DNA from: an uncultured Erysipelotrichaceae bacterium
GTDB taxonomy: Bacteria > Bacillota_I > Bacilli_A > Erysipelotrichales > Erysipelotrichaceae
DNA length: 44,567 nucleotides
Direction: 5' to 3'
NCBI GenBank assembly: GCA_944326055.1
Contig: CALVCT010000062.1
Coordinates: 1 to 44,567 of the forward strand
Made by a program: the position numbers and the translations under genes. Positions 14,560 to 24,350 of this stretch are shown in pieces (within the stretch, counting starts at the first letter, position 1; each line of letters starts with the position of its first letter). Under the pieces are notes generated by a model, which did not search any database, was not told the DNA's origin, and saw only the letters and a program-made list of their open reading frames with translations.

Positions 14560-16391
14560 TCGACATCAAAGAGATTAAATCGTTAGATCAGCTAAAGGAT
14601 CTAAAAGATGATGAAATGAGCGAACTTGCTGAAGAAGTCCGCGATTTAATGATCGAATCCGTAGCTAGGAATGGTGGCTACCTTGCAAGTGAGCTTTCTT
14701 TAGTTGAGATAGTTATCGCTATTCTTAAATCGTTTGATCTTAAAAACGATAAGATCATTTTTGATGATAGTCATGGCGCATATACATATAAGATCTTGAC
14801 AGGCCGCTATGAGGGTTTTAAGAGGTTAGGGAAATGTGATGGTGTTAGCCATTATCTAGATCCTAGTGAAAGTAAATACGATGGCGATGATATCGTCTAT
14901 GGCCTATCATTAGCTGTCTCCTTAGCGGAAGCAAAGACTTTAGCTTTAAAGAAGAAGAATGGTCATGTCGTCTGTGTCATTGGTGATGAGGCTATCTTAT
15001 CGAAAGATGCTTTTGAGGTGTTACGCGATATCGGTAAGATGCACGATAGATTGATTATCGTCCTTAATGACAATGCTGATTATCGAAAGAAAGTCACGAC
15101 AAGTGTGCTTCAGCGTTTCCTCAATGATCTGCGTGATAATAAAGAATATCTCGCTCTTAAAAAAAGCCTCAAAACGTCTTTGAATAAAAGTGAGGCTGGA
15201 CGTAGTGTTGCGGAAAAGATAACGATGGTCAAAAATTCCATCAGAGCGCAGGTTATAGATGGAGGCATCTTCTCTTTGCTTGGTATCAACTATATCGGTC
15301 CTATCGATGGCCATGATCTGAAGATGCTGCTAAAGGCTCTTTCAAAAGCGAAGTCTGAAGATGGTCCTATCGTTATCCATTGTCTCTCTAAGAAGGGGCG
15401 TGGTTATCCAATGCTTGAGGAGGGTCTCAAAGTCGATACAGGATTATCTAAACCTTTTGATGCAAAGACCGGAAGGCGATTAGCTGTTACACCTAACGAT
15501 CATCTGAGTTATGACGAGATCATTGCATTATCGCTTGAAAAACTCATTAAACGATCAGATGAAGTCATTGCACTGATCTCTCATATAAATGATGACGAAG
15601 CTTATCGTAAATTATACGCTCGTTATCCTGAACGCATCTTTAAGATCGATGAGATATCGTTAAGTGTAGCGATGTGTTACACATTAGCTAAGGCTGGATA
15701 TAGACCTTTCTTACTATTGGATTCTCGCTATATAGCAGAGTATATAGCCTTGATCAAAGAACTTATCATCCGTTATAAGATCCCTTGTGTCATTGGATTA
15801 AAGAATGCTGGTGTGATCGCGAATGAAGGCGATCATCGTCAAGGAATCTATGATATATCGTTGCTTTCGTCTTTTGATGATGTGACGATCGTAGAAGGAC
15901 ATAGTCATCGAGAGATCGTGAACCTCTTCTATCTTGGTTTTTTACATAACGGACCTTATTTTATTAGGATCCCTGATGTTACTATCGCACTAAGCCAAGA
16001 TGACACAAAACTGATCGAATATGGTACTTGGACATATCTAAGGAAAGTCAAAGATTCTCGTGGCGTGATCATCGCTTATGGAACTGATCTTGATGTGCTG
16101 CTCAAAGAATTGACGATCAATGATATCCCTTATGATCTCATTGATGCTAGGTTCATTTTACCTCTCGATACTAAGATCTTAGATGACTTAAGAAGAGAAG
16201 ACAAGAAGATCATCGTCTATAGTCTTGATCATCATCGAGGTGGTATTGCCGATCTTATAAGAAGATATCTAGCTGATAGCGATATCGTCTCATTAGCTAT
16301 CGATAGACCTGTGATATCAGCAGACATGCGTGCTATCCGCAAAGAGTTAAAGATGGACTGGAAAGATATCGATGAGGTGTTGAAGAAATGA
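14556..16391 (+). CDS. DXS-like thiamine-diphosphate-family protein with degenerate active site
   Basis: A 611-residue full-length homologue of 1-deoxy-D-xylulose-5-phosphate synthase at the normal dxs locus, between ispA and recN. The fold is clear: KILTGR, INYIGPIDGHD and ILNDN-like VLNDN are kept. Key residues are not. By alignment with the E. coli enzyme (numbering from memory), H49 becomes Y42, the GHS motif becomes GLS (116-118), GDG becomes GDE (143-145), E370 becomes I367, Y392 becomes D389, R420 becomes N417, D427 becomes E424, H431 becomes R428 and R478 becomes D474. H80 (H73) and H299 (H253) remain. The frame is open throughout. It may be a pseudoenzyme, a repurposed enzyme or a decaying dxs. 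I give no gene symbol for that reason. Confidence 0.85.
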   Translation: MIDIKEIKSLDQLKDLKDDEMSELAEEVRDLMIESVARNGGYLASELSLVEIVIAILKSFDLKNDKIIFDDSHGAYTYKILTGRYEGFKRLGKCDGVSHYLDPSESKYDGDDIVYGLSLAVSLAEAKTLALKKKNGHVVCVIGDEAILSKDAFEVLRDIGKMHDRLIIVLNDNADYRKKVTTSVLQRFLNDLRDNKEYLALKKSLKTSLNKSEAGRSVAEKITMVKNSIRAQVIDGGIFSLLGINYIGPIDGHDLKMLLKALSKAKSEDGPIVIHCLSKKGRGYPMLEEGLKVDTGLSKPFDAKTGRRLAVTPNDHLSYDEIIALSLEKLIKRSDEVIALISHINDDEAYRKLYARYPERIFKIDEISLSVAMCYTLAKAGYRPFLLLDSRYIAEYIALIKELIIRYKIPCVIGLKNAGVIANEGDHRQGIYDISLLSSFDDVTIVEGHSHREIVNLFYLGFLHNGPYFIRIPDVTIALSQDDTKLIEYGTWTYLRKVKDSRGVIIAYGTDLDVLLKELTINDIPYDLIDARFILPLDTKILDDLRREDKKIIVYSLDHHRGGIADLIRRYLADSDIVSLAIDRPVISADMRAIRKELKMDWKDIDEVLKK

Positions 16392-18043
16392 TCAAAAGCA
16401 TCTACATAAAAGACTACGCGATAATCGATCGTACGCGACTAGAATTCGTCGATGGTTTTACAGTTTTCATCGGTGAGACAGGAGCTGGAAAGTCGATCAT
16501 CGTTGGAGCTATCAATCTTTTGATCGGCGGAAGAGCGGATAGTTCTTTTATCAGACAAGGCCAAGATAAAGCGGAAGTCGAAGGTATCTTTACGATCGAT
16601 GACAGAATGGGGGCTATCTTAGATGAAGCAGAGATCGAACATGACGACGAGATCATCGTCTATCGTAAGATCCAGAATGATGCTAAAAGTACGATAAGAG
16701 TCAACGATCGAGCTGTTACATTAAATTTCTTACAAAAACTGTTTAAAACGACTGTCGATATCCACTCACAGAAGGATTCTCAATTCCTACTTAAGGCACA
16801 AAACCATCGCTTACTATTAGATCTCTATCTTGATGATAAAGAGCTTTTAAAGGAAGTAAACGATAGTTATGCTCGATATATTGAAAATAAGAGACTTTAC
16901 GAGGGGTATCTCAAGATGAATGATAGTGAAAGTGATATCGAATACTATCGTTATCAGATCAAAGAGATCGAAGATGCTAAACTTGATCTGAATGAAGAAG
17001 AAGAACTCTTAAGAAAAGAAAAACTTTATAAAGATCATAAGATCTATCTAGACCATCTTGAAAGAGCCTTAGCTTTATATAGTGCAGAGGACGGCATTGC
17101 TAGCCGCCTATATGAAGCGCAAAAAGAATTAGATTTCGATGACGATGAGATCAAAGAGATAAAAGAGAAGATCAATGACGATTATTATGAACTAGAGGAT
17201 CTATTTGAACGTTTGAAAGATTTCCTACGGAAGATCGATATCTCAGAAGAAGAGATCGACACAGTTCAAGAAAGACTCTTTACGATCAATAAACTCAAGC
17301 GTAAATATCGAAAAGAGATCTCAGATATCTTAAAGCTCAAAGACGATCTTAAGGAACGTATCGAAGCATATGAGAACAGACAAGCGATCTTAGATGAATA
17401 TGAGAGGGCCATAAAAAGCTCATACGATGCTTATTTAGAAAAAGCTGAGATATTATCATCAAAACGAAAAAACGCTGCAAAAGCTCTTAAAAGGGACATT
17501 ATAAAAGAGATGGATGGCTTAGAACTTAGATACTTCGATCTCGATGTCATCTTCAAAAACAAAGAAGCAAGTAGCGATGGTATCGATGATATCGAGTTCT
17601 ACATCTCGACTAACAAAGGTGAGGCACCAAAGCCTCTTATCAAAATAGCCAGTGGTGGTGAGATAAGCCGTATCTTATTGGGACTAAAAGCACTCTTTAC
17701 AAAGGCAAGTGGTATCAGACTTGCAATATTTGATGAGATCGATACCGGCGTTAGTGGCAAAGCAGCTTTTGCTATAGGCGAAAAGATGTCAAAGATCAGT
17801 AAAGACACTCAAGTCATAGCTATTACTCATCTAGCGCAAGTAGCAGCTTTTGCGGATGAGACTTGTTTCGTCTTTAAAAGTGAAGATGCCGTACACACAA
17901 CTTCTTCTATCAGTCATCTAGATGACGATAAGCTGGTACAAGAGCTAGCGATGATGGCAAGTTCAGATATAACTAATAGTTCTAAGGAAGTTGCTAGAGA
18001 ATTACTAGCTAGAGCTCGTGAGATCAAAAATGCATCCAAGTGA
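16388..18043 (+). CDS. recN: DNA repair protein RecN
   Basis: A 551-residue SMC-like ATPase that acts early in double-strand break repair. Walker A GETGAGKS is at residues 29-36. A coiled-coil middle (about 150-380) is followed by the C-terminal ASGGEISR signature and the Walker B stretch LAIFDEIDTGVSGKAA. Length is standard. It overlaps the DXS-like gene by ATGA. The tlyA and argR genes that usually lie between dxs and recN in Bacilli are absent here. Confidence 0.95.
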   Translation: MIKSIYIKDYAIIDRTRLEFVDGFTVFIGETGAGKSIIVGAINLLIGGRADSSFIRQGQDKAEVEGIFTIDDRMGAILDEAEIEHDDEIIVYRKIQNDAKSTIRVNDRAVTLNFLQKLFKTTVDIHSQKDSQFLLKAQNHRLLLDLYLDDKELLKEVNDSYARYIENKRLYEGYLKMNDSESDIEYYRYQIKEIEDAKLDLNEEEELLRKEKLYKDHKIYLDHLERALALYSAEDGIASRLYEAQKELDFDDDEIKEIKEKINDDYYELEDLFERLKDFLRKIDISEEEIDTVQERLFTINKLKRKYRKEISDILKLKDDLKERIEAYENRQAILDEYERAIKSSYDAYLEKAEILSSKRKNAAKALKRDIIKEMDGLELRYFDLDVIFKNKEASSDGIDDIEFYISTNKGEAPKPLIKIASGGEISRILLGLKALFTKASGIRLAIFDEIDTGVSGKAAFAIGEKMSKISKDTQVIAITHLAQVAAFADETCFVFKSEDAVHTTSSISHLDDDKLVQELAMMASSDITNSSKEVARELLARAREIKNASK

Positions 18044-18941
18044 GGCGATCAAGAACTATCTTCTAGATCTTTCTCTAAAGAAAGCGCATATGGAACGAAC
18101 TTACAAAACGTATCGTCATGCTCTTTATCTTTATCAAATGTATTTAGAAGAGGAGGGCATCGATAATATCGAAGATGTGACGCTCCATGATATCGAAGGT
18201 TTCATCCATAGATATCAAGATGAGTACGCAAGATCATCTATCAACCTCTACAAAGTCGTGATACGAAATCTGCATCATTTTTTGAATGAACGCTACGATA
18301 TAAAAGATCCCAGTATCAATCTATCTGTAAATAAAGCAGATCGATCATTGCCTGTTTATTTGACTCTTGATGAACTTAAGCGATTGATGGCCACTTTCAA
18401 CGATCAAGATCATATGGATATATACAAGCACACGATCTTAGAAATGATCTACGCTTTAGGTCTAAGGGTCAGCGAGTGCTGTGGCTTACTACTCAATGAT
18501 GTCGATCTAGAAGCAAAACTCGTGAGGATCATAGGCAAAGGTGATAAAATGAGGATAGTTCCTATCCCCGATGGAGCAATAACTCTGATCAAGAAATATC
18601 TTACTATTCGCGCGCTTTGGCTCAAACCATCTAGTAACCTCAAACAATACTTCTTTATCAATCATCTGTCACATAGGCTAAATCCAGTCTATGTTGAAAG
18701 GATCTTAAATGAAGCGTGTATCAAAGCTGGTATTGATAAGCATATCTCACCACATAAATTAAGGCATTCTTATGCAACGCATCTCTTGCAGGGAGGAGCT
18801 GACCTAAGGGCGCTACAAGAACTTCTAGGACATTCAAGTATCTCAACTACTGAGATCTATACTCATATCAACGAAGAAAGACTGAAGGATGTCTATCTAA
18901 ATAGTCATCCGCTTGCAAAGGAGGATAAAAATGAACAATAG
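18030..18941 (+). CDS. xerD: Tyrosine site-specific recombinase XerD
   Basis: A 303-residue tyrosine recombinase for chromosome dimer resolution at dif. It has a SAM-like core-binding N-terminal domain (about 1-95) and a catalytic domain with the full set of residues: R146 in ALGLRVSE, K170, H242 and R245 in [13 protein letters not shown]268 in LGHSS and Tyr277. I chose ATG 18030, with GTGAG upstream, over GTG 18018, which has no RBS; both lie inside the recN end. Position next to deoB matches B. subtilis xerD (ripX)-drm, so this is the housekeeping enzyme, not an element integrase. Confidence 0.92.
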   Translation: MHPSEAIKNYLLDLSLKKAHMERTYKTYRHALYLYQMYLEEEGIDNIEDVTLHDIEGFIHRYQDEYARSSINLYKVVIRNLHHFLNERYDIKDPSINLSVNKADRSLPVYLTLDELKRLMATFNDQDHMDIYKHTILEMIYALGLRVSECCGLLLNDVDLEAKLVRIIGKGDKMRIVPIPDGAITLIKKYLTIRALWLKPSSNLKQYFFINHLSHRLNPVYVERILNEACIKAGIDKHISPHKLRHSYATHLLQGGADLRALQELLGHSSISTTEIYTHINEERLKDVYLNSHPLAKEDKNEQ

Positions 18942-20115
18942 GACTTTCGTGATCGTTGTCGACAGTTTAGGTATTGGATCTGATGAGAGATCATATCTAT
19001 ACGGCGATGATGGAGCTAATACACTAGGGCACATGTTTGAAGCAACGCAAGGACGCTATAAAATACCAACACTGCAAAAGCTCGGACTATGTAATCTTAT
19101 CGATGTCAAAGGCAATGAACGCGTGGATCATCCTTTAGCTTATATCACAAAGATGCATGAAGCGTCGATCGGAAAAGATACGATGACAGGGCATTGGGAG
19201 ATGATGGGACTTTGGATAAACAGTGCTTTCGTCTCATTTACCGATACCGGTTTTCCAAAAGAGCTCATGGATGAATTAGAAAAAAGAACCGGGCATAAGT
19301 TCATTGGTAACTATGCTGCTAGTGGCACTGAAATATTAAAAGAGCTCGGGGAAAGACATATGCAGACGGGTGAACTCATCATCTATACATCTGCTGATTC
19401 AGTCTTACAGATCGCTGCTCACGAAGAAGTTACGGGTCTTGATGAACTATATCGCGTTTGTGAGATCGCCCGTGAGATGACTCTAGAAAGAGATGAATGG
19501 AAAGTCGGTCGTATCATCGCTCGTCCGTTCATTGGACAAGATAAAGACCATTTCGTTAGGACACCACATCGTCATGATTATACAGTCTCACCTTATGGTA
19601 GAACAGTGCTCAATAGTCTTAAAGATGCAGGTCGCGATGTCATCTCTATCGGTAAGATCAATGACATCTTCAATAAAGAGGGCATTACTAGAGCCATCCA
19701 TTCTGATTCATCACATGAAGGTATGTTGCAGACGATCGAAACTGCAAAAGAAGATTTTAATGGATTATGTTTTGTCAATCTCGTTGATTTTGATGCGAAA
19801 TGGGGCCATAGAAGAGATCCTGAAGGCTATGCAAAAGAACTTGAAGATTTTGATGGTCTGTTAAAAGAACTGCTTGAAGTATTGCGTGAAGACGATCTTT
19901 TGATCATTACGGCAGATCATGGAAACGATCCGACATGGAAAGGAACTGATCACACAAGAGAGTTCGTACCACTGATTGTCTACCGTAAAGACCAAAAGGG
20001 AGGAGGACATCTAGCACTCCGTGACACTTTTGCTGATATTGGAGCGACAGTTGCTTTAAGACATGTGGTTGAAAATCCTGGACATGGTACATCTTTCCTT
20101 GAAGAGATCATCTAA
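18931..20115 (+). CDS. deoB: Phosphopentomutase
   Basis: A 394-residue alkaline-phosphatase-fold mutase that interconverts (deoxy)ribose 1- and 5-phosphates in nucleoside salvage. The metal-binding Asp11 in VVDSLGIG, the activating threonine in [10 protein letters not shown] (T84) and the metal cluster [18 protein letters not shown] are present. AAGGAGG just upstream fixes the ATG at 18931. It overlaps the xerD end by 11 bases and is followed by an intrinsic terminator, so it closes the lspA-to-deoB gene string. Confidence 0.95.
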   Translation: MNNRTFVIVVDSLGIGSDERSYLYGDDGANTLGHMFEATQGRYKIPTLQKLGLCNLIDVKGNERVDHPLAYITKMHEASIGKDTMTGHWEMMGLWINSAFVSFTDTGFPKELMDELEKRTGHKFIGNYAASGTEILKELGERHMQTGELIIYTSADSVLQIAAHEEVTGLDELYRVCEIAREMTLERDEWKVGRIIARPFIGQDKDHFVRTPHRHDYTVSPYGRTVLNSLKDAGRDVISIGKINDIFNKEGITRAIHSDSSHEGMLQTIETAKEDFNGLCFVNLVDFDAKWGHRRDPEGYAKELEDFDGLLKELLEVLREDDLLIITADHGNDPTWKGTDHTREFVPLIVYRKDQKGGGHLALRDTFADIGATVALRHVVENPGHGTSFLEEII

Positions 20116-20117
20116 AT

Positions 20118-20146
20118 AAGCTAGGTGCTAGACACCTGCTTTTTTT
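20118..20146 (+). terminator. Intrinsic terminator after deoB
   Basis: AGC-T-AGGTG pairs with CACCT-GCT (one bulged base), followed by a run of seven or more T. It ends the long plus-strand operon 2 bases after the deoB stop. Confidence 0.85.
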
Positions 20147-20157
20147 GAGATCGGCTA

Positions 20158-20166
20158 TGCTATAAT
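20158..20166 (+). promoter_or_regulatory. Extended -10 promoter of the lipoprotein gene
   Basis: TGC directly followed by a perfect TATAAT (20161-20166), with no strong -35. The transcript would start near 20173, just before the AGGGGG ribosome binding site. Confidence 0.65.
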
Positions 20167-20187
20167 GGAACTACAGGGGGAAAAGTC

Positions 20188-21756
20188 ATGAAAAACATGC
20201 GCTCATTCTTGAAGTCGTTGATCTTTTGCAGCATATTGTCTTTGATATTGACTGGATGCACGTTAAATATAACGGTCAAGCAATCTCTAAAAGATGATCT
20301 ATCATCGATCACTAGAGATAGCTATTTTGGTCCGATATACAATAATGACGATCTTTTAAATTTCTTTATATCACATGGGTTCATACCTGATATCGAAGAA
20401 CTTGTAGATCAAAAAAGCTCAGATACCAATATCAAAGGTCTTGATACTTATAAGATTTCTTTTTTGGGCGATAGTAATATATATCGATATCGTATCATGA
20501 CTGATCCTAATGCTTCCCTTGATCACTATGAGATCAAAAACGGTGAATATATTGAAGGGATCTCATGTGCAGAAGATAACTGTATCATCGACTTTAGAGA
20601 CATGTTTACAATCCATGATAATATCATCTTCAGTAAAGATTTTGATGCCGAGATATTAAATCTTATCGAAGATAATGGACTTGATTTCATGCCTAATCAT
20701 CAATTTGATTCTTTCGGTTTTGGTTTTTTTATCGATCATAAGACTATCGAATCGATACTCGAGATCATGGGGATCGAAGTTATTGATACAAAGATCGAAG
20801 AGCCAAGATTTAAAGATACTTATCAAGACATCACTTTTAAGCTCGCTGACGGCTCATTGATATCTCTAGTGCAAATATACGAGAATTGGTCAGATAAAGC
20901 GTTATTGTACTCTGATGAGGAAATTAAAGATGATCTTGTAAGGCGTTTTTATCTTCAAAATGACTTCACTTTAGTAGACAAAGAAGGGAAGGAACATGAT
21001 CTAGAAGACATCGGCATTTGGATCAAGAACTTTATTATCACAAAATGCGAAAGGGAGGATGTGCTTAAGATCTTACGTTCGATGGATTGGATGCATTATG
21101 ATGCTCTTGTCTACGACCCAGATTATGATGTCTATAATATTGAATCTTCAGAAAATACCTTTTATGACTTATTAGACAAAAAGATACCTGGTTCTTTAGA
21201 CTCAGAGACTTTTGACAGTAGTGATGGCCATCTATTATGTATGATGACACTTATCCATAATAAGTTTAGATACAATGATATGGATCCAGAGGAATTCGTC
21301 TCCTTCATCGGCGATTTATATCCAATAGATATCGATTATCTTGTTGCGAAAGCTGGCTTAGTGATCAGAAACCAAGGAAAGATAAATAAAAATGATTATC
21401 AAGAAGTTCTAAAAGATCAACAAAGATCAGATAACTTTGCGATCACGCTGCTCAAAGTATTAAATAAGAGTTCGAACAAGGACGATTACATCATAATCAG
21501 ATCGATAGACAATAAGACAGAAACATATAAGAACTTACTAGCTGATGGCACATATGAATTAGATGTAGATGGTAATATTATCGAATATACCAAAACCACA
21601 GAGACACTTGAAGTCTTTGATATCTATGGCTACAAAACATATACAGTTGATGAATTCTTTGATAAATATAGTTTAGATTCTTATATAACATTAGATCTTA
21701 ACTTTGGAAGAGACTTCAAATACCAAAGCATATGGGGAAGAGATAAACAAAAATAA
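20188..21756 (+). CDS. Orphan lipoprotein, function unknown
   Basis: I do not recognise this 522-residue protein. It begins with a lipoprotein signal peptide: MKNMRSF, a hydrophobic stretch and the lipobox LTGC with Cys24 or so as the lipidated residue. The rest is hydrophilic, rich in Asp, Glu, Tyr and Ile, with no transmembrane helix, and shows no repeat or enzyme motif I can name. It would be anchored on the outer face of the membrane after LspA processing. It is monocistronic, with its own extended -10 promoter, an AGGGGG RBS 7 bases before the ATG, and a shared terminator at 21798. GATC-rich coding sequence like its neighbours suggests a resident gene. Confidence 0.85.
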   Translation: MKNMRSFLKSLIFCSILSLILTGCTLNITVKQSLKDDLSSITRDSYFGPIYNNDDLLNFFISHGFIPDIEELVDQKSSDTNIKGLDTYKISFLGDSNIYRYRIMTDPNASLDHYEIKNGEYIEGISCAEDNCIIDFRDMFTIHDNIIFSKDFDAEILNLIEDNGLDFMPNHQFDSFGFGFFIDHKTIESILEIMGIEVIDTKIEEPRFKDTYQDITFKLADGSLISLVQIYENWSDKALLYSDEEIKDDLVRRFYLQNDFTLVDKEGKEHDLEDIGIWIKNFIITKCEREDVLKILRSMDWMHYDALVYDPDYDVYNIESSENTFYDLLDKKIPGSLDSETFDSSDGHLLCMMTLIHNKFRYNDMDPEEFVSFIGDLYPIDIDYLVAKAGLVIRNQGKINKNDYQEVLKDQQRSDNFAITLLKVLNKSSNKDDYIIIRSIDNKTETYKNLLADGTYELDVDGNIIEYTKTTETLEVFDIYGYKTYTVDEFFDKYSLDSYITLDLNFGRDFKYQSIWGRDKQK

Positions 21757-21797
21757 ATGTTGTATAATATATATTATGCGAAGTAATTGCTATATAA

Positions 21798-21822
21798 AAA
21801 AGCGAGCTTTGAACTCGCTTTT
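21798..21822. terminator. Bidirectional terminator between the lipoprotein gene and hup
   Basis: AAAAGCGAG (21798-21806) pairs with CTCGCTTTT (21814-21822) around 7 bases. A-rich and T-rich flanks on both sides let it serve both converging transcription units. Confidence 0.8.
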
Positions 21823-21835
21823 GATTTATCTTATA

Positions 21836-22117
21836 TTACTTAACAGCGTCTTTTAATGTCTTTGAAACTTTGAATGTAACTGCATTATGTGCAGGAACTT
21901 CAACTTTCTCTTTAGTATGTAGGTTCATAGCCATACGTGTCTCTACATGTCTAGTACCAAACTTACCAAATCCCATGACATCGACTGATCCGCCGTCTTT
22001 GATAACATCAGTGATCGTGCTGAATACTGATGTGACGACTTGTGAAGCTTTATTTAAAGATAGACCTGTTTCTTCTGCAACTCTTTCAGCTAAGCCTCTT
22101 TTTGTTAGATTTGCCAT
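21836..22117 (-). CDS. hup: Histone-like DNA-binding protein HU
   Basis: A 93-residue nucleoid protein that bends and compacts DNA as a dimer. The N-terminal helices (LTKRGLAERVAEETGL) and the beta-arm region around FGKFGTRHVETR fit HU/IHF. The usual arm-tip RNP sequence is changed to TRMAMNLHTKEK. CCTCCTT on the plus strand gives a strong AAGGAGG site 9 bases before the ATG, and a near-consensus promoter lies upstream, as expected for an abundant protein. It is monocistronic. Confidence 0.95.
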   Translation of the reverse strand: MANLTKRGLAERVAEETGLSLNKASQVVTSVFSTITDVIKDGGSVDVMGFGKFGTRHVETRMAMNLHTKEKVEVPAHNAVTFKVSKTLKDAVK

Positions 22118-22147
22118 TTTAAATTTCCTCCTTTTAATGACTCATTG

Positions 22148-22176
22148 ATTATACTATATAGGTAGTGTCATTTCAA
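22148..22176 (-). promoter_or_regulatory. Strong hup promoter
   Basis: On the minus strand TTGAAA (22176-22171), exactly 17 bases, then TATAAT (22153-22148). This is the best sigma-A type promoter in the window. Confidence 0.8.
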
Positions 22177-22207
22177 TAAAAACACCGAGTATATATAATA
22201 TGTGAAT

Positions 22208-23146
22208 CTATAACATATTAACTATACGTTCTTTTAGTTTAAGCAATATGTCATTTAATCCATCATTATTTAGGTCCTTGACACCAGCTGCATTATCATG
22301 TCCGCCGCCACCATAGAGTTCAGCAATGTCATTGACTCTATAGCCCTTTTTTGAACGTAAAGAGCCATCGTAAAGACCCTTCTCATTCTTTGTGAAAAGA
22401 GCCCAGATTAGGAAATCTTTCACGCCATTTAATTCTGCGATCTGAAATCTAGCTGTCGAATCGCTGATATCGAACTTGTCATAATCTTCCTTATCAAGGA
22501 CAACATATGCAAGTCCGTTATCATAAGTGACCTTCCCTCTTAGATAAGTTCTAAAATCGAAGATCTTTTGCGATTGTGAAAATACTTCTTCACTGATTTC
22601 ATTGAGTGATATACCAGTCTTTGCCAAGAGATATGCTGATTTAAGCGTCTTTGCTCTACAACTCGCTGTCTTAAAACTTAAAGTATCAGTGAGTATTCCT
22701 GAGTAGAGATAATGTGCTGCTTTCTTATTGAAAGATGTGCCATCAAAACCATCTAAGATCTCCGTTACAAGCTCGCAAGCAGATGCTGCATCTGGATCTG
22801 TGAAGTTATAACTAGCATATTCATCAACGATTGGATGATGGTCGATCTTGATCGAAACTTTAGCTCTCTTCCATCTATCATCATCGATCCTTTCTTTGTT
22901 TGAAGTATCAGTGATGATAGCTAAGCTCTCTTCGATCGTTTTATCATCGACTTCATCGACAAATGGATAGATATCATAAGTCTCTTTACCTAGAGCATAG
23001 ACTTTTTTTTGAGGAAAATTGTACTCAATCCACGCTTTGAGACCTAATTGTGAACCAGCAGCGTCACCATCAGGTCTTATATGACGAAAGATCGTTATGA
23101 CGTCATGCGCCATTATCTCATCGATGATGACTTTTCTATCATTCAT
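22208..23146 (-). CDS. nrnA: DHH/DHHA1 phosphoesterase, NrnA-like
   Basis: A 312-residue phosphoesterase of the bifunctional oligoribonuclease/PAP phosphatase type. Family members degrade nanoRNA and pAp, and some act on pApA or pGpG. Metal ligands are visible: H22, D26 and D28 in RHIRPDGDAAGS, D80 in IITDT and the DHH triad at 102-104. The C-terminal DHHA1 substrate loop is GGGGHDNAAG. No membrane or PAS domain is present, so this is not GdpP. Its ATG overlaps the ackA stop, so the two are coupled. Confidence 0.92.
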   Translation of the reverse strand: MNDRKVIIDEIMAHDVITIFRHIRPDGDAAGSQLGLKAWIEYNFPQKKVYALGKETYDIYPFVDEVDDKTIEESLAIITDTSNKERIDDDRWKRAKVSIKIDHHPIVDEYASYNFTDPDAASACELVTEILDGFDGTSFNKKAAHYLYSGILTDTLSFKTASCRAKTLKSAYLLAKTGISLNEISEEVFSQSQKIFDFRTYLRGKVTYDNGLAYVVLDKEDYDKFDISDSTARFQIAELNGVKDFLIWALFTKNEKGLYDGSLRSKKGYRVNDIAELYGGGGHDNAAGVKDLNNDGLNDILLKLKERIVNML

Positions 23147-24339
23147 AGACCTAATAATCTTTGTGTATCTCTTGCGATGACGACTTCTTCATTAGTCGGA
23201 ACGATATATACCGCTACTTTGCTGTCAGGCTTAGATATCAAACATTCTTCGCCTCGTATCTTAGCATTCTTATCATAATCGATCACAAGTCCTAATGGTT
23301 CCTCTAACTTTTCTAAGATCATGCGGCGCATATTTGTATCATTTTCACCAAGACCTGCTGTAAATGAGATCGAATCAACATGTCCAAGTTGCATGACATA
23401 ACCACCAAGGACATTGATGACACGATTGACATAGAGCTTTTGAGTCAATATAGCGCGCTCATTTCCTTCAGAAGCAGCTTTTTCAACATCTCTAGCATCA
23501 GATGAGATACCTGAAATACCAAGCATGCCAGATTTTTTATTGAGATATGTATCCATATCGTCTGGTGTACAGCCAAGTTTCTTCATCATATAGAAGACGA
23601 CAGTTGGATCAAGATCACCAGACCTTGTGCCCATCATAATACCGCCTAAAGGTGTAAGACCCATCGATGTATTGATACATTTACCACCTTTTATAGCAGT
23701 GATCGAAGCACCGTTGCCTAAATGACATGTGATCTGATTTAATTCTTTAACATCCTTGCCCATAAGTTCTGCCGTTCTTTGTGATACGTATTGATGAGAT
23801 GTACCATGAGCACCATATCTTCTAACTTTGTAGTCTGTATACCATTCCATTGGCACTGGGAACATATAAGATTCAGGACCCATTGTCTGATGGAAAGCTG
23901 TATCAAATACAAAAACATGCCCGATCTCAGGTAGAGCTTCTTTGAAAGCGCGATAGCAGACTAAATGTGCGGGATTATGTAGTGGAGCAAGGTCACATAG
24001 TTCATCGACCTTAGCAACTACATCATCATCGACTTTGACTGATTGATCAAAATATGCGCCACCTTGGACGATTCTATGTCCTGCACCATTGATCTCTTTT
24101 AGATCATGAACAATATTGTGCTCAATAAGTGCATTCAATAGCAATTGCACAGCTGTTGCATGATCTTTTATAGGTAGATCCTTCGTAAACTTTTGGCCAT
24201 CTACTTTGATAGTGAAGATGCCCATTTCAAGTCCTATCCTTTCAGCAATTCCGGATGTAAGGACTTTCTCTTGTGGCATCTCGAATAGTTGGAATTTCAA
24301 TGATGAACTTCCAGCATTGACAGCGATAATCTTTGACAT
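23143..24339 (-). CDS. ackA: Acetate kinase
   Basis: A 398-residue ASKHA kinase that makes ATP and acetate from acetyl phosphate, typical of fermenters. The N-terminal VNAGSSSLKFQLF, FDTAFHQTM and the glycine-rich phosphate loops (HLGNGASITAI, FTAGLGEN) are intact. GAGGAGG before the ATG at 24339 fixes the start; an upstream TTG would lie across the RBS. It sits where ffh is expected after ylxM, and its stop overlaps nrnA. Confidence 0.96.
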   Translation of the reverse strand: MSKIIAVNAGSSSLKFQLFEMPQEKVLTSGIAERIGLEMGIFTIKVDGQKFTKDLPIKDHATAVQLLLNALIEHNIVHDLKEINGAGHRIVQGGAYFDQSVKVDDDVVAKVDELCDLAPLHNPAHLVCYRAFKEALPEIGHVFVFDTAFHQTMGPESYMFPVPMEWYTDYKVRRYGAHGTSHQYVSQRTAELMGKDVKELNQITCHLGNGASITAIKGGKCINTSMGLTPLGGIMMGTRSGDLDPTVVFYMMKKLGCTPDDMDTYLNKKSGMLGISGISSDARDVEKAASEGNERAILTQKLYVNRVINVLGGYVMQLGHVDSISFTAGLGENDTNMRRMILEKLEEPLGLVIDYDKNAKIRGEECLISKPDSKVAVYIVPTNEEVVIARDTQRLLGL

Positions 24340-24350
24340 TTCATTCCTCC

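Noticed and set aside
14556-16391. DXS-like gene as a pseudogene with frameshift
   Set aside because: The frame is open for all 611 codons with core-like codon use, so it was kept as a gene with a degenerate site.
18030-18941. Tyrosine recombinase as a mobile-element integrase
   Set aside because: It sits between recN and deoB as the housekeeping xerD does, and no element genes or att repeats flank it.
21764-21777. 14-base AT palindrome ATAATATATATTAT downstream of the lipoprotein gene
   Set aside because: Simple AT sequence in an AT-rich gap; perfect pairing is likely by chance.
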